Shown here piece after piece: positions 27,379 to 36,141 of a stretch of 64,000 bases of DNA. A program made the translations under genes and the position numbers. The notes under the pieces are model-generated. The model made no database searches and had not been told where the DNA came from. It was given only the letters and a program-made list of their open reading frames with translations. Where the stretch lies: the NCBI GenBank assembly GCA_963662895.1, contig OY759981.1, forward strand, positions 1,984,001 through 2,048,000. Direction: 5' to 3'. Source of the DNA: GWE2-42-39 sp963662895 (lineage in GTDB: Bacteria > Bacteroidota > Bacteroidia > Bacteroidales > Prolixibacteraceae). The first letter of the stretch is position 1. Each line of letters opens with the position of its first letter.

Positions 27379-27410
27379 CAAAAGTATTGAAAAATAAACA
27401 GCAACAAAAA
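27379..27410 (-). promoter_or_regulatory. Promoter of the ECF sigma gene
   Basis: Read on the minus strand, a TTTTTG -33 element (27410-27405), an 18-nt spacer and TACTTTTG (27386-27379), a perfect match to TAnnTTTG. The -7 box ends 4 bases before the ATG, so transcription would start at or within the first codons. Confidence 0.55.
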
Positions 27411-27632
27411 TATTGCTGTTTGTTGCAGGGTAGAACATCACCCGGCTGATGAAAGATTCTTTCCCCGGGAAATGGAACATTCTGTTACAGGGGGAAAATT
27501 GAATTGCCAGACCCGCATCCGGTTTTTGCAGGCTTTAAGATAGTGGAAAACAATGCTTTTCACCTTTGTTGCACTGTTTATTAGACCCTTCGCCCACTCA
27601 GGGAGACAAAGCAAACCTGACTCGACATTACG

Positions 27633-28880
27633 TTATTTTGGCACTTCAGATTCAAATTGAAATTCAGGAATAACGAGCAAACTCCAGTCGTTTTTCAGTC
27701 TTTCATAAAAGGTATCTTTCCATAATTTTTGATACCCCTCGTTTTTATAAATCCTGGCAGCTCTTCTAACCAGCAGCCCAAGACTGTTTTCGGTATGTTC
27801 CCAACCTGATATTTGTTTATAAGGCCAGTCTTTTTCCCGCCCGATATAACTGATTAAAAAATCCAGCGCTTTTTGTATGGAACCTCCTTTTTGATTAACA
27901 TAGCCAAAAATGTTAACACCTTCTTTTAATCCCTTTTCTCCAACCCGGATGAAATTACCAAGGTTGGAGACCGAATACCCGAGCGCTTTCGTTCTTATCA
28001 ATTCCTCCGGTTGCCGGCCGTCTTCTTCAATCATCGGGTCTATTCTCCGGCGGGGCAGTTCCCTTGCTTTTTGCGCCACGAAATCATCGTCTCCCAGGAA
28101 ATAAGCAATTCCCGAAGACTGAAGGTCGTAAGCCACCGAATGGTTATTTTTGTAATTGTCCTCATTTTTCCCGTGGTCACTTTCCACCAGCCACCTGAAA
28201 TATCTTTTAAACCATGTCCTGATTCCGGCTTTTTCGTCGCAGGTCAAAGCTCCCGATGTTTCGGTCAGGGCAATAGCATCGACCAGTGTATGAAAAGAGA
28301 CAACGTCGATTAAGCCAATGAAACGTCCCGGGGTCCGGCCCGGAATGGCTTGTGCATATTCCAAATGAGGGTTCATCAGGGTTTCTTTGTTTAAAAACCA
28401 CACCCGGAGCAATTCGGCTGCTTTTTCAGCATATTTTTTTTCGCCTGAAAAGAACCATGCCAGGGACAACGTGCGGACGCCATTAACCATTTTATCTTTT
28501 TGGAAGCTGTCCAACTCATTTCTTTCCGGGTTAATTTCCCCATCCCGGCGAATATAAGGTAAGCCATTATCTTTTTCAGGGTCGGGCCACCAATAAGGCC
28601 CCATGCTCATATAATCGTGCTTTGAACCGCCTGGCGGTACCATCTTTTTATAAGTAACTGAAAATACGCCTCCGGACATCGCGGCATCTGCTTCTTTTAT
28701 CAACTGTTCATAAGCAGGAAGAAAATAGGTGCTTCCACTGTTCAAATCATTTTTAACCGTCTTCATCCAGTCATAATCCCATCCTCCCAAACGTGGTTTT
28801 TCCGGAATCATGTCTTTTTTAGCACAGGAAGAAGAAAGTACAATCAAAGATGTAATGACTAAAATATGTCGGATTTTCAT
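27633..28880 (-). CDS. Alginate lyase-family polysaccharide lyase (lipoprotein)
   Basis: 415 residues with lipoprotein signal (LIVLSSSCAKKD, Cys19). The alpha-barrel lyase core shows YMSMGPYWWPDPEKDNGLPY, VRTLSLAWFFSGEKKYAEKA, GRTPGRFIGLIDVVSFHTL and NNHSVAYDLQ, the sequence style of the Alginate_lyase (PF05426) group; PL38 is a possible placement. Such enzymes cleave uronate-containing polysaccharides by beta-elimination, leaving an unsaturated uronyl end for the GH105 of this locus. The gene lies 19 bp after the heparinase-like gene and 258 bp upstream of the sigma gene on the same strand. Exact substrate is not certain. Confidence 0.8.
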   Translation of the reverse strand: MKIRHILVITSLIVLSSSCAKKDMIPEKPRLGGWDYDWMKTVKNDLNSGSTYFLPAYEQLIKEADAAMSGGVFSVTYKKMVPPGGSKHDYMSMGPYWWPDPEKDNGLPYIRRDGEINPERNELDSFQKDKMVNGVRTLSLAWFFSGEKKYAEKAAELLRVWFLNKETLMNPHLEYAQAIPGRTPGRFIGLIDVVSFHTLVDAIALTETSGALTCDEKAGIRTWFKRYFRWLVESDHGKNEDNYKNNHSVAYDLQSSGIAYFLGDDDFVAQKARELPRRRIDPMIEEDGRQPEELIRTKALGYSVSNLGNFIRVGEKGLKEGVNIFGYVNQKGGSIQKALDFLISYIGREKDWPYKQISGWEHTENSLGLLVRRAARIYKNEGYQKLWKDTFYERLKNDWSLLVIPEFQFESEVPK

Positions 28881-28899
28881 AACAGGTAAGTTTTCTGAT

Positions 28900-30771
28900 T
28901 TAATTTTCTGTTAACCTGACCCTGATCTCACCTTCTTTTGAATTAAATGTCCATGCCGGGATACGTAGTTCAATTCGTTTCAATCCTTCAATCTGTCGAT
29001 CGATTTTTAAGGGAGCAGGATAAAGAGAAATGACAGAAACATTTACTTTTTCAGGAGAAAGTATTTCAAGTTTTAGCTCTTTCCCATCCTGTTTTAAAAT
29101 TGCCCCGCCATCAATTGGCAGAACATCGGCTGTGGTCATCAGTTGCCAGGTAATCATTTTTGTTTTGTCAGAAAGTTCAATTTTGTCTTCAATTAACAAC
29201 GATGCCGGGCTGTTTTTTACAAACCTGCGTTGGGCGCTTTTCAGCAATTCGCCGAAAGCCGGGCTTAAATTAATGGTTGCTTCCGGTTTGTCACTATCCT
29301 TAAAGTCAGTAATCGTTGCCTTCCCGTCAACTACATGCAACTGGTTATTGACCGAAAGGGTGCTGTGCCCGAAATTATTTTTGGTAAGTAGTGTCCACCG
29401 TTCACAATCCTGACAGCGTGACCAAAGGTTGAACCCTGTTTTTTCAAGTTCGTGATACGGCTGGTTTCCGGGGTCGACCACCCATCTTACGCCGTTCAGT
29501 TCAAAAACAAATGTACCGGCATCCATGTTCCCGTGGTTCACGCTTCCTCGTCCGCCTTTTGCCCCAAAATAATATTGGTGCGGGTCGTTTGCCCCGCCGG
29601 TAAAAATCACAACCGGGTTTGCCCCGTCTCCTTCCCAGTTAAGCGGTATTTTTTGTTCACTGGTTTCTTTATATTGTGATAACCAGACCAGGCCGGCACC
29701 GGCCAGGCGTGATAGTTTCCCCATTTCCTTAGCCGGGCGTAAAAACCGTTCTTTTTCATAGAAAGATTTATTCCCTGTTTTAGTTGCAAACCAGGCCAGG
29801 GTTATATCGCCGTTCTCACTCCGTTTATCTCCGCAATCAGAATAATTAAAGTACCATCCGGAAGGTGCGTTGCACAGGGCACGGAAGGTTGCACTTTTCA
29901 TAAAACCAGGATAATCAGCCAGCCCGAAATCAGTGCCGAAAGCACTTTCCAGCATAGCATCAGTTACTACCGAGAAACTGGTCCCATACCCCCAGTAGGT
30001 CGATCCTTCGGGATAAACACCGTCGGGGCTGTACTCAGCCAGGGCATAAGGCATTCCGTCCAGTGAACGGGCAATTGTTTTCGCTGCCAGTTGCGGATCG
30101 GTTTCGGCAATGACAATCGAAGCTGCAATCATTCCCCCGTTACATACCTGGTTCCAGTTGTTGTTCCTCTTGATCCACCATACATTTCCATCCTCATTAT
30201 AACTCGGTTTAATTCCTTTCTCAATCAGGGCCTTCTTTGCTAAATCCATGGTCGGCTTTGGTAATTTCCCGGCAGTCCAGTCCAGTGCAAAAGCTACAGC
30301 CATTGACATTTCTGCCACATCGAGATAATGAGAAGGATTCCAGTCCGTAAAATTGCAGACAGCCACCACCTCATCATTGATCCGGTTCAAAATAACGGGA
30401 TCTTTTTCAACCCGGTAGACTATCCCCAGCATATTTATCCGGTAGAGCATTTCCCGTGAGGTCCCCAGCAACCTGCGGCCAACCATAACCCGTTCGAGCA
30501 ATGGCTCTTTTTGTATCTTGTCTGCATTTAACTGGATTGCTTTATACATGTTTTGTACCACCGGATCGGTTTTCAACCTTTGCCTCATATTCTTTTCAAT
30601 TTTTGAATTTAATACAAGCCGGGGTTGTGATTTCCGGAGGTGCTGTTTCAGGTACTGAACGGTTACCGGGTTCTGGAGTTTTGGTATCTCTTCGTCGCTT
30701 TTTGCCTGCGAAAAAGGTAAATATAGAATAATACACAGGAAGATTAACAGATAACGAATAATTGGTTTCAT
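28900..30771 (-). CDS. Heparinase II/III-like polysaccharide lyase
   Basis: 623 residues with a signal peptide (YLLIFLCIILYLPFSQAKS). An N-terminal (alpha/alpha) toroid includes DWNPSHYLDVAEMSMAVAFA and KRNNNWNQVCNGGMIAASIV with Asn/Tyr/His-rich cleft residues. The C-terminal beta-sandwich contains the heparinase II/III block (GGRGSVNHGNMDAGTFVFEL, NGVRWVVDPGNQPYH). Family members eliminate at uronic-acid residues in glycosaminoglycans, alginate or related polymers. Together with the following PF05426-type lyase it gives the PUL two uronate-cleaving activities. The gene begins a new minus-strand unit behind a 1-kb gap. Confidence 0.85.
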   Translation of the reverse strand: MKPIIRYLLIFLCIILYLPFSQAKSDEEIPKLQNPVTVQYLKQHLRKSQPRLVLNSKIEKNMRQRLKTDPVVQNMYKAIQLNADKIQKEPLLERVMVGRRLLGTSREMLYRINMLGIVYRVEKDPVILNRINDEVVAVCNFTDWNPSHYLDVAEMSMAVAFALDWTAGKLPKPTMDLAKKALIEKGIKPSYNEDGNVWWIKRNNNWNQVCNGGMIAASIVIAETDPQLAAKTIARSLDGMPYALAEYSPDGVYPEGSTYWGYGTSFSVVTDAMLESAFGTDFGLADYPGFMKSATFRALCNAPSGWYFNYSDCGDKRSENGDITLAWFATKTGNKSFYEKERFLRPAKEMGKLSRLAGAGLVWLSQYKETSEQKIPLNWEGDGANPVVIFTGGANDPHQYYFGAKGGRGSVNHGNMDAGTFVFELNGVRWVVDPGNQPYHELEKTGFNLWSRCQDCERWTLLTKNNFGHSTLSVNNQLHVVDGKATITDFKDSDKPEATINLSPAFGELLKSAQRRFVKNSPASLLIEDKIELSDKTKMITWQLMTTADVLPIDGGAILKQDGKELKLEILSPEKVNVSVISLYPAPLKIDRQIEGLKRIELRIPAWTFNSKEGEIRVRLTEN

Positions 30772-31068
30772 TTTAGTTGGTTTTAAAAGTGTGAAATTTA
30801 GTTATAAAAATTCAGGGAACAAGAATATCCAGACTGAAATTCGGAAAAACAAAGGATCAGTTTAAAAAGTTGTGGAGAAGAGCAAAAAGAGTATTCAGTG
30901 TTCTGTCAGTAAGGAGCCATCGTTTTGCTATAGAATAAGCCAGGGGGAGAGCGAGGTATTTTTTTAGGAAAGAAAACAATGCCCGGGCTGTTTCCGCCTA
31001 TAGGAGAAAAAGCGTACAGAAAATCGATGGAGTGAGCGTTAAAAAATCAGAGAATATGCTCCCTTTCC

Positions 31069-31152
31069 ACACACCCTCTGTCACTATGCTGACACACCCT
31101 CTGTCACTATGCTGACATACCCCCTGTCACTATGCTGACATACCCCCTGTCA
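31069..31152 (+). repeat. 23-bp tandem repeat array, 3.7 units
   Basis: Units 31069-31091 and 31092-31114 are identical, 31115-31137 differs by two bases, and a partial unit runs to 31152. The core is CTGTCACTATGCTGACA, which contains the dyad TGTCA-n6-TGACA. The array lies in the 1043-bp gap upstream of the heparinase-like gene and of the helicase gene; no gene was found in the gap. Confidence 0.85.
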
Positions 31153-31214
31153 TTAACCAACTCTCTATACACAGGTTTTCGAAAAGGAAATGAAGACTAA
31201 CGGGAAACAAAAAC

Positions 31215-31275
31215 GTCCTGAAAGGACAGTTGATTTCAGCCCAGGGGCAAACGACAAAGGAGTGTCGCCCTGGGG
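31215..31275. repeat. Double-hairpin dispersed repeat
   Basis: The short hairpin GTCCTGAAAGGAC (31215-31227) is followed by a longer one: CCCAGGGGC at 31240 pairs with GCCCTGGGG at 31267, with an inner CGACA/TGTCG stem. Elements with a 'CCTGAAAGG ... CAGCCCAGGGC...GCCCTGGG' layout are, to my knowledge, common intergenic repeats in Bacteroidota. Confidence 0.6.
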
Positions 31276-31618
31276 TGTGGGAAGGAAACAGGGGGAAAAA
31301 TCGTCCGCGTGATGAAAATAATAAAAGAGAAGTCCTTATTTCATTTCGGACGAAAGGAAAGACTTCTTATTTCCTTTGCCTATGATGATGGACTTTTGCA
31401 AAAGTTTGTATATGAGGCAATATTTTAAGGAACTAAGGACAAAGGGCTCTGCCCATCAAACCTTTTTGTCACCCTGATTTATAAAGAAACAGATTTTGTC
31501 GTACTCTCAGGGCAACCCATTTTGAACAAAACAAATCTGATACTTACGAAGTTCTGTTAGACGTTGTGTTTCTGTGTTTTAAGATTATGTCCTGTCGTTT
31601 AAAGATTTTGTGAGTGTC

Positions 31619-31703
31619 TCCTACGCATTGAGGACACCAGTTCCTACGTATTAGGGACACTGGTTCCTACGTGTTGAGGACACCGGTTCCTACGTATTAA
31701 GAC
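31619..31703 (+). repeat. Second 23-bp tandem array, 3.7 units
   Basis: Units 31619-31641, 31642-31664, 31665-31687 and a partial to 31703 follow TCCTACGYRTTRRGGACAC, then YRGT. The sequence differs from the array 550 bp upstream but the period is the same. It ends about 110 bp before the helicase start codon, so it may lie in that gene's upstream control region. Confidence 0.85.
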
Positions 31704-31814
31704 GATATATAATCTTACTTTGGTAAATTTGTAGAAGCAATTTGTTGGAGTTACATTGTTTTTGTATCCTGTCATTTATTAACTTAGCATTTTGTTTATC
31801 AAAAATGAAATAAA

Positions 31815-34301
31815 ATGAAGCTCCAAACTAACCAGGAATTAAAACTTGCATACGACTTTGTTCAATATACCAACCAAAATATTTTTCTTACAGGAAAAGC
31901 TGGTACCGGAAAAACTACTTTCCTGAAAAGCCTGAAGGAACAATCCCCCAAGCGGATGGTCGTAGTAGCGCCAACCGGAGTTGCGGCTATTAATGCAGGC
32001 GGTGTAACCATTCACTCGTTTTTCCAGGTTTCGTTCGGGCCACAGATCCCCCATGATCCGGGTATCCCCCGCAGTCCGGGTGTTCAGGCAAATGGAGGTG
32101 TGGCTGCAGGTATTAAACGTTTCAGCAAAGAAAAGATCAATATTATTCGCAGTCTCGATTTGCTGGTAATTGACGAAATCAGTATGGTGCGTGCCGACCT
32201 TCTTGATGCCATTGACGAAGTGTTGCGCAGGTTTAAAAACCGGTCGAAGCCTTTTGGCGGCCTGCAACTGCTGATGATTGGCGATTTACAGCAATTATCG
32301 CCAATTGTTAAGGACGAAGAATGGGAAATTCTTAAAAGTTATTACGATACAGCTTATTTTTTCAGTAGCAGGGCACTGAAACAATCGGGTTTTGTGCCGA
32401 TCGAACTAAAGGAAATTTTTCGCCAAAGCGATCAGGAGTTTATCAACCTCCTGAACAAAGTCCGTGAAAATTGTATCGATACGGCAACCATTCATGCCCT
32501 GAACGAACGTTACATCCCCAATTTTCAGCCTGACGATGATGAAGGGTACATCACCTTAACCACTCACAATTATCAGGCTCAGCAGATTAATGAAGCAAGA
32601 TTGAATAAGCTTTCAGCAAAGGCCCATACTTTTTATGCCGAAGTAGATGGCGATTTCCCGGAATACGCTTATCCGGCCGCCAGGGAATTAATATTGAAAA
32701 CCGGGGCTCAGGTGATGTTCGTAAAAAACGACAGTTCATACGAAAAACGTTACTATAACGGAAAGATCGGTAAAGTAGTTAGGATTGGAGAGGATTTTAT
32801 CACCGTTCAGTGTCCGGGAGAGGAGGAGTCGATAGCTGTTAGCCGCGAAGAGTGGCAGAATACAAAGTATTCGTTAAATGAAACTAATAAGGAGATTGAC
32901 GAGATTATTGTCGGGAGGTTTGAACAGTTTCCGTTAAAAACTGCCTGGGCAATAACGATCCATAAAAGTCAGGGTCTGACCTTTGACAAGGCCATTATTG
33001 ATGCACGGCAGTCGTTTGCACACGGCCAGGTCTACGTGGCGCTTAGCCGTTGCAAAACACTCGGGGGAATGGTTTTGCGTACGCCTATCGAAACTTATAG
33101 CGTAAAAAGCGATGATACGGTGCTCGGTTTTATCCACGATGCCGGGGCTCACCAGCCCAACCAGCATCAACTGGACGAGGCACAAAAAGCCTATCAGGTG
33201 ATGCTGCTCAACGAACTGTTCGATTTCAAGTATTTATACAACCAGGCCGGTTACATTATAAAACTCTGGAACGATCACAAGGAACAGGTAATGGGTACCC
33301 TGTTCGATAACCTTGTGCTGATGTTGTCTCCTGTTCAAAATGAAATGATTGGTGTCGCCGGTAAATTCAGCATTCAAATGGAGCGACTGATGCAAAACAG
33401 TACCGATGTGGAAGCGAACCCGCAAATGCAGGAACGGGTGAAAAAAGCCGCCGGTTATTTCTCTGAAAAGCTTCACAGTCTGGCCGAGCAGCCTGTTAAC
33501 AAATCGTCGTTCGAAACCGACAACAAGGTTATCCGCAAAAGTATTGCCAATGCAGTTGATAAGCTGGCCAAAGAAATTGCGATTAAAAAGGCCTGCCTCG
33601 AAACACTGAAAAACGGTTTTAATTTGAAACCCTATCTTGAAGCCAGGGCAAAAGCATCGGTTGAAGAAAGCGGGCATGGGCGTCCACACCGTGAGACTGC
33701 CGACCTTTCGAACCTTGAATATCCTGATTTTTACAAACAGTTGCGAACATGGAGAAACGATAAAGCCGATGCACTAAATGTAACGTTGTCGCGGGTCATC
33801 AGCCAGAAAACGATGGTTGATATTGCCAATATTTTGCCTGCAACCCGTCAGGAATTGAAAGCCATAAAAGGGATGGGAGGTACTAAACTGCAGCAGTTCG
33901 GGAAAGAAATACTGACAATGACCATTGCTTTCAGAAAAACGAAAGGAATGGAAATTCCCTTTGACGCCGACAAAGAAATTCACCGCGCCGCACTGGATAC
34001 CAAAGAAATCAGCCTGGAAATGTTTAAAAACGGAATGTCGGTAAGTGATATTGCAAAGGAACGCAGTCTGGCAGCATCAACCATCGAAACGCACCTGTCT
34101 TTTTTTGTGGGTACAGGTGAGCTGGATATTTTTGATGTGGTAAAACATGAAAAGATAGCGGCAATCGAAAAGTGCATAAGGGAAAATTCCGGCAGCATGA
34201 CAAGTGAAATTAAAGCTGCCCTGGGAGATGATTACAGTTATGGCGAGATCAGGATGGTGCTGAATTATTTGAACCAGGTAAAGAGGGCAGGGGAGAGGTG
34301 A
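31815..34301 (+). CDS. Pif1/RecD-like DNA helicase with HRDC and helix-turn-helix C-terminus
   Basis: 828 residues. Superfamily 1B helicase motifs: Walker A GKAGTGKTT at 27-35, VAPTGVAAINAGGVTIHSFF (motif Ia), LLVIDEISMV (Walker B, near 117), LLMIGDLQQLSP (motif III), and the C-terminal TAWAITIHKSQGLTFDKA and GQVYVALSRCKTLGG (motifs V and VI). A middle region of about 200 residues is followed by an HRDC-like domain (from about 635: FYKQLRTWRNDKADALN) and an HTH_40-like tail (SVSDIAKERSLAASTIETHL). This Pif1-HRDC-HTH fusion is typical of Bacteroidota. Its likely role is unwinding 5'-tailed or structured DNA during replication and repair. It stands alone on the plus strand. Confidence 0.92.
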   Translation: MKLQTNQELKLAYDFVQYTNQNIFLTGKAGTGKTTFLKSLKEQSPKRMVVVAPTGVAAINAGGVTIHSFFQVSFGPQIPHDPGIPRSPGVQANGGVAAGIKRFSKEKINIIRSLDLLVIDEISMVRADLLDAIDEVLRRFKNRSKPFGGLQLLMIGDLQQLSPIVKDEEWEILKSYYDTAYFFSSRALKQSGFVPIELKEIFRQSDQEFINLLNKVRENCIDTATIHALNERYIPNFQPDDDEGYITLTTHNYQAQQINEARLNKLSAKAHTFYAEVDGDFPEYAYPAARELILKTGAQVMFVKNDSSYEKRYYNGKIGKVVRIGEDFITVQCPGEEESIAVSREEWQNTKYSLNETNKEIDEIIVGRFEQFPLKTAWAITIHKSQGLTFDKAIIDARQSFAHGQVYVALSRCKTLGGMVLRTPIETYSVKSDDTVLGFIHDAGAHQPNQHQLDEAQKAYQVMLLNELFDFKYLYNQAGYIIKLWNDHKEQVMGTLFDNLVLMLSPVQNEMIGVAGKFSIQMERLMQNSTDVEANPQMQERVKKAAGYFSEKLHSLAEQPVNKSSFETDNKVIRKSIANAVDKLAKEIAIKKACLETLKNGFNLKPYLEARAKASVEESGHGRPHRETADLSNLEYPDFYKQLRTWRNDKADALNVTLSRVISQKTMVDIANILPATRQELKAIKGMGGTKLQQFGKEILTMTIAFRKTKGMEIPFDADKEIHRAALDTKEISLEMFKNGMSVSDIAKERSLAASTIETHLSFFVGTGELDIFDVVKHEKIAAIEKCIRENSGSMTSEIKAALGDDYSYGEIRMVLNYLNQVKRAGER

Positions 34302-34344
34302 CAAATTGGCTCCAAAGTCGCTGATTGTTTGATATAATTGAAAT

Positions 34345-36141
34345 CTAATATTGTTTAGCTGAACAGTTTATCAGGAAATCCTCCACCCGTTTAGCCACCT
34401 TCCCATCGATCCGGTACGAATATTTTTCGATAAAAGAACGGCAGGCCTCCCGGTTAATGCTGATCTGACCATTCTTCAGGCCTGAAATAATTTTAGCCAG
34501 TTCCTGTGCATTGGTTGCACGAAAAGCAACTCCTTCCTTATGGTAACCCTGGATATCCTGCATCAGGTGATCGAGAATAATCAATGGCTTACTGAAGTAA
34601 ACAGTTTCTGTGCCAACCGTTGAGAAACAGGTAATCAGTGCATCGCAGGAGGCAATTAGCTGGTACAGGTCGGTTTCTTTGTCGATACGGTAATTGGTAC
34701 AGGCAGCTTCGCCGGCGATTGCCTGGTAATAGTCGACATCGCCGTATTCGAGGGGGTGCAGTTTAACAATGAGTTCAACTTCGGGAGAAAGCCTGGCGGC
34801 TGTATATACATCGAAGGCGGCCTGTCTTCGTAAAACGGGATCACGTTGCGGCTGCGAGGCAAACACCAGTTGAAAGACCGTATGCTTTTCCCCTTGCCCC
34901 GAAAGCAGTTTCGGAATAATGTCAGTGCGCAAATGGCCAACTGAAACCACAGACTCAGCCGGATAGTTGCCTTTCTCCACCAGAAATTGTTCCCAGTATC
35001 TTCCCCATGTGAGTGTATAATCGGGAATGACCCCCTGCAATACATCGTTTTTCGTATACAGGTAGGCCGGGTGCAAATCGTGCATCGTTCCATGCTGCAT
35101 CCCAACGGTTTTTATCCCGTGAAATTTGGCTGCATCGAGTAATGATTTACTGAGCGGACTGTTTTCATCGATTCCCAGAACCACCCTGAATTTATTTTTA
35201 CCGAAAAAACGTTTGGCCGCAAAATACCGGGTGAGATAATAAACACTGGACGAATGCAGTGACTGCACAAAACGAATAGCCAGTTTTTCGTTTACTGAAA
35301 GCGGATGGGAAAGCAGTTCAGGATATTTTGCTGCCAGTTTTTTACCAGCCTGCCTGGCTTTACGATAAGCGCGTAACCCGAACCGGATCATGATACTTTC
35401 CATATTTTTTTTCGGATGCCCCGATTCGCTTGCCTTAAAATAATCCTTATGAAATGGAAAAGCAGTTTTTGTCTTCAGCTTCGGGACTGGCACTTCTCCC
35501 AACAGGTTCAATTCCGGTCCGGACTGGGCATAAAAGTAGTCGAGCAGAAGATTACCCTTTTTGGGTTCCAGGCTTTCAAGATCAAGTAATGGGGTGTACC
35601 TTTCCGGGTAACAGATCAGAATACCTGATTTTCCAAAACGGGCAAAGCAGGACGAAAGAAGGCGAAGCATCAGAAACAGCAGGTATTTCAATGATAAAAA
35701 CACATTGATCGTCTGTTTCTTTTTCTCCGGGAAAATAAATTCCAACTGCGGAAATTCATCCTGGATGAAACGGAATTCGGCAGGACAGTAGAAAATGTTT
35801 TTTTCATTTTCATGAAAGCTTACTTTTGACAGTTGGGCCAGTTTGTAATTCAGGTTTCGAACAAAAAAATATGTTCTGAATTTATGATAATGCCAGATAC
35901 TGCTTCTTTCAACCTGTAAAAGGGTAACCAGCGAACGGCCATTGATCAGCTTATCGCCCAGGTTTTTAATTTGATCGAGTACTGAATAGTTAATTGTTCT
36001 TTTTTCTTCGGCAGAAAGGGGAACCGTTTCAGAAGGGAACGGAAGCATATAATCATCAAGACTAATGATTTCTGTCTGAGATTGAATTTGTTGTATCTCA
36101 GAAGATGTCAGTTCTCGTCCGATGATGGTCCGTTTTTTCAT
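34345..36141 (-). CDS. Capsule/surface polysaccharide transferase-like protein (GT-B type)
   Basis: 598 residues. The C-terminal half is GT-B-like: GIDENSPLSKSLLDAAKFHG, VGMQHGTMHDLHPAY, LTWGRYWEQFLVEKGNYPAE, VSVGHLRTD, KLHPLEYGD and YQLIASCDALITCFSTVGTE. The last block is close to that of CDP-glycerol-polymer and capsule transferases. The N-terminal half (residues 1-290) was not recognised. The start codon overlaps the stop of the GT4 gene by 4 bp (ATGA), so they are coupled. It probably adds or polymerises a surface glycan; donor unknown. Confidence 0.7.
   Translation of the reverse strand: MKKRTIIGRELTSSEIQQIQSQTEIISLDDYMLPFPSETVPLSAEEKRTINYSVLDQIKNLGDKLINGRSLVTLLQVERSSIWHYHKFRTYFFVRNLNYKLAQLSKVSFHENEKNIFYCPAEFRFIQDEFPQLEFIFPEKKKQTINVFLSLKYLLFLMLRLLSSCFARFGKSGILICYPERYTPLLDLESLEPKKGNLLLDYFYAQSGPELNLLGEVPVPKLKTKTAFPFHKDYFKASESGHPKKNMESIMIRFGLRAYRKARQAGKKLAAKYPELLSHPLSVNEKLAIRFVQSLHSSSVYYLTRYFAAKRFFGKNKFRVVLGIDENSPLSKSLLDAAKFHGIKTVGMQHGTMHDLHPAYLYTKNDVLQGVIPDYTLTWGRYWEQFLVEKGNYPAESVVSVGHLRTDIIPKLLSGQGEKHTVFQLVFASQPQRDPVLRRQAAFDVYTAARLSPEVELIVKLHPLEYGDVDYYQAIAGEAACTNYRIDKETDLYQLIASCDALITCFSTVGTETVYFSKPLIILDHLMQDIQGYHKEGVAFRATNAQELAKIISGLKNGQISINREACRSFIEKYSYRIDGKVAKRVEDFLINCSAKQY

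Noticed and set aside
31069..31703. CRISPR array
   Set aside because: Units of 23 bp are repeated directly with no spacers, have only 3-4 copies each, and no cas gene is near.
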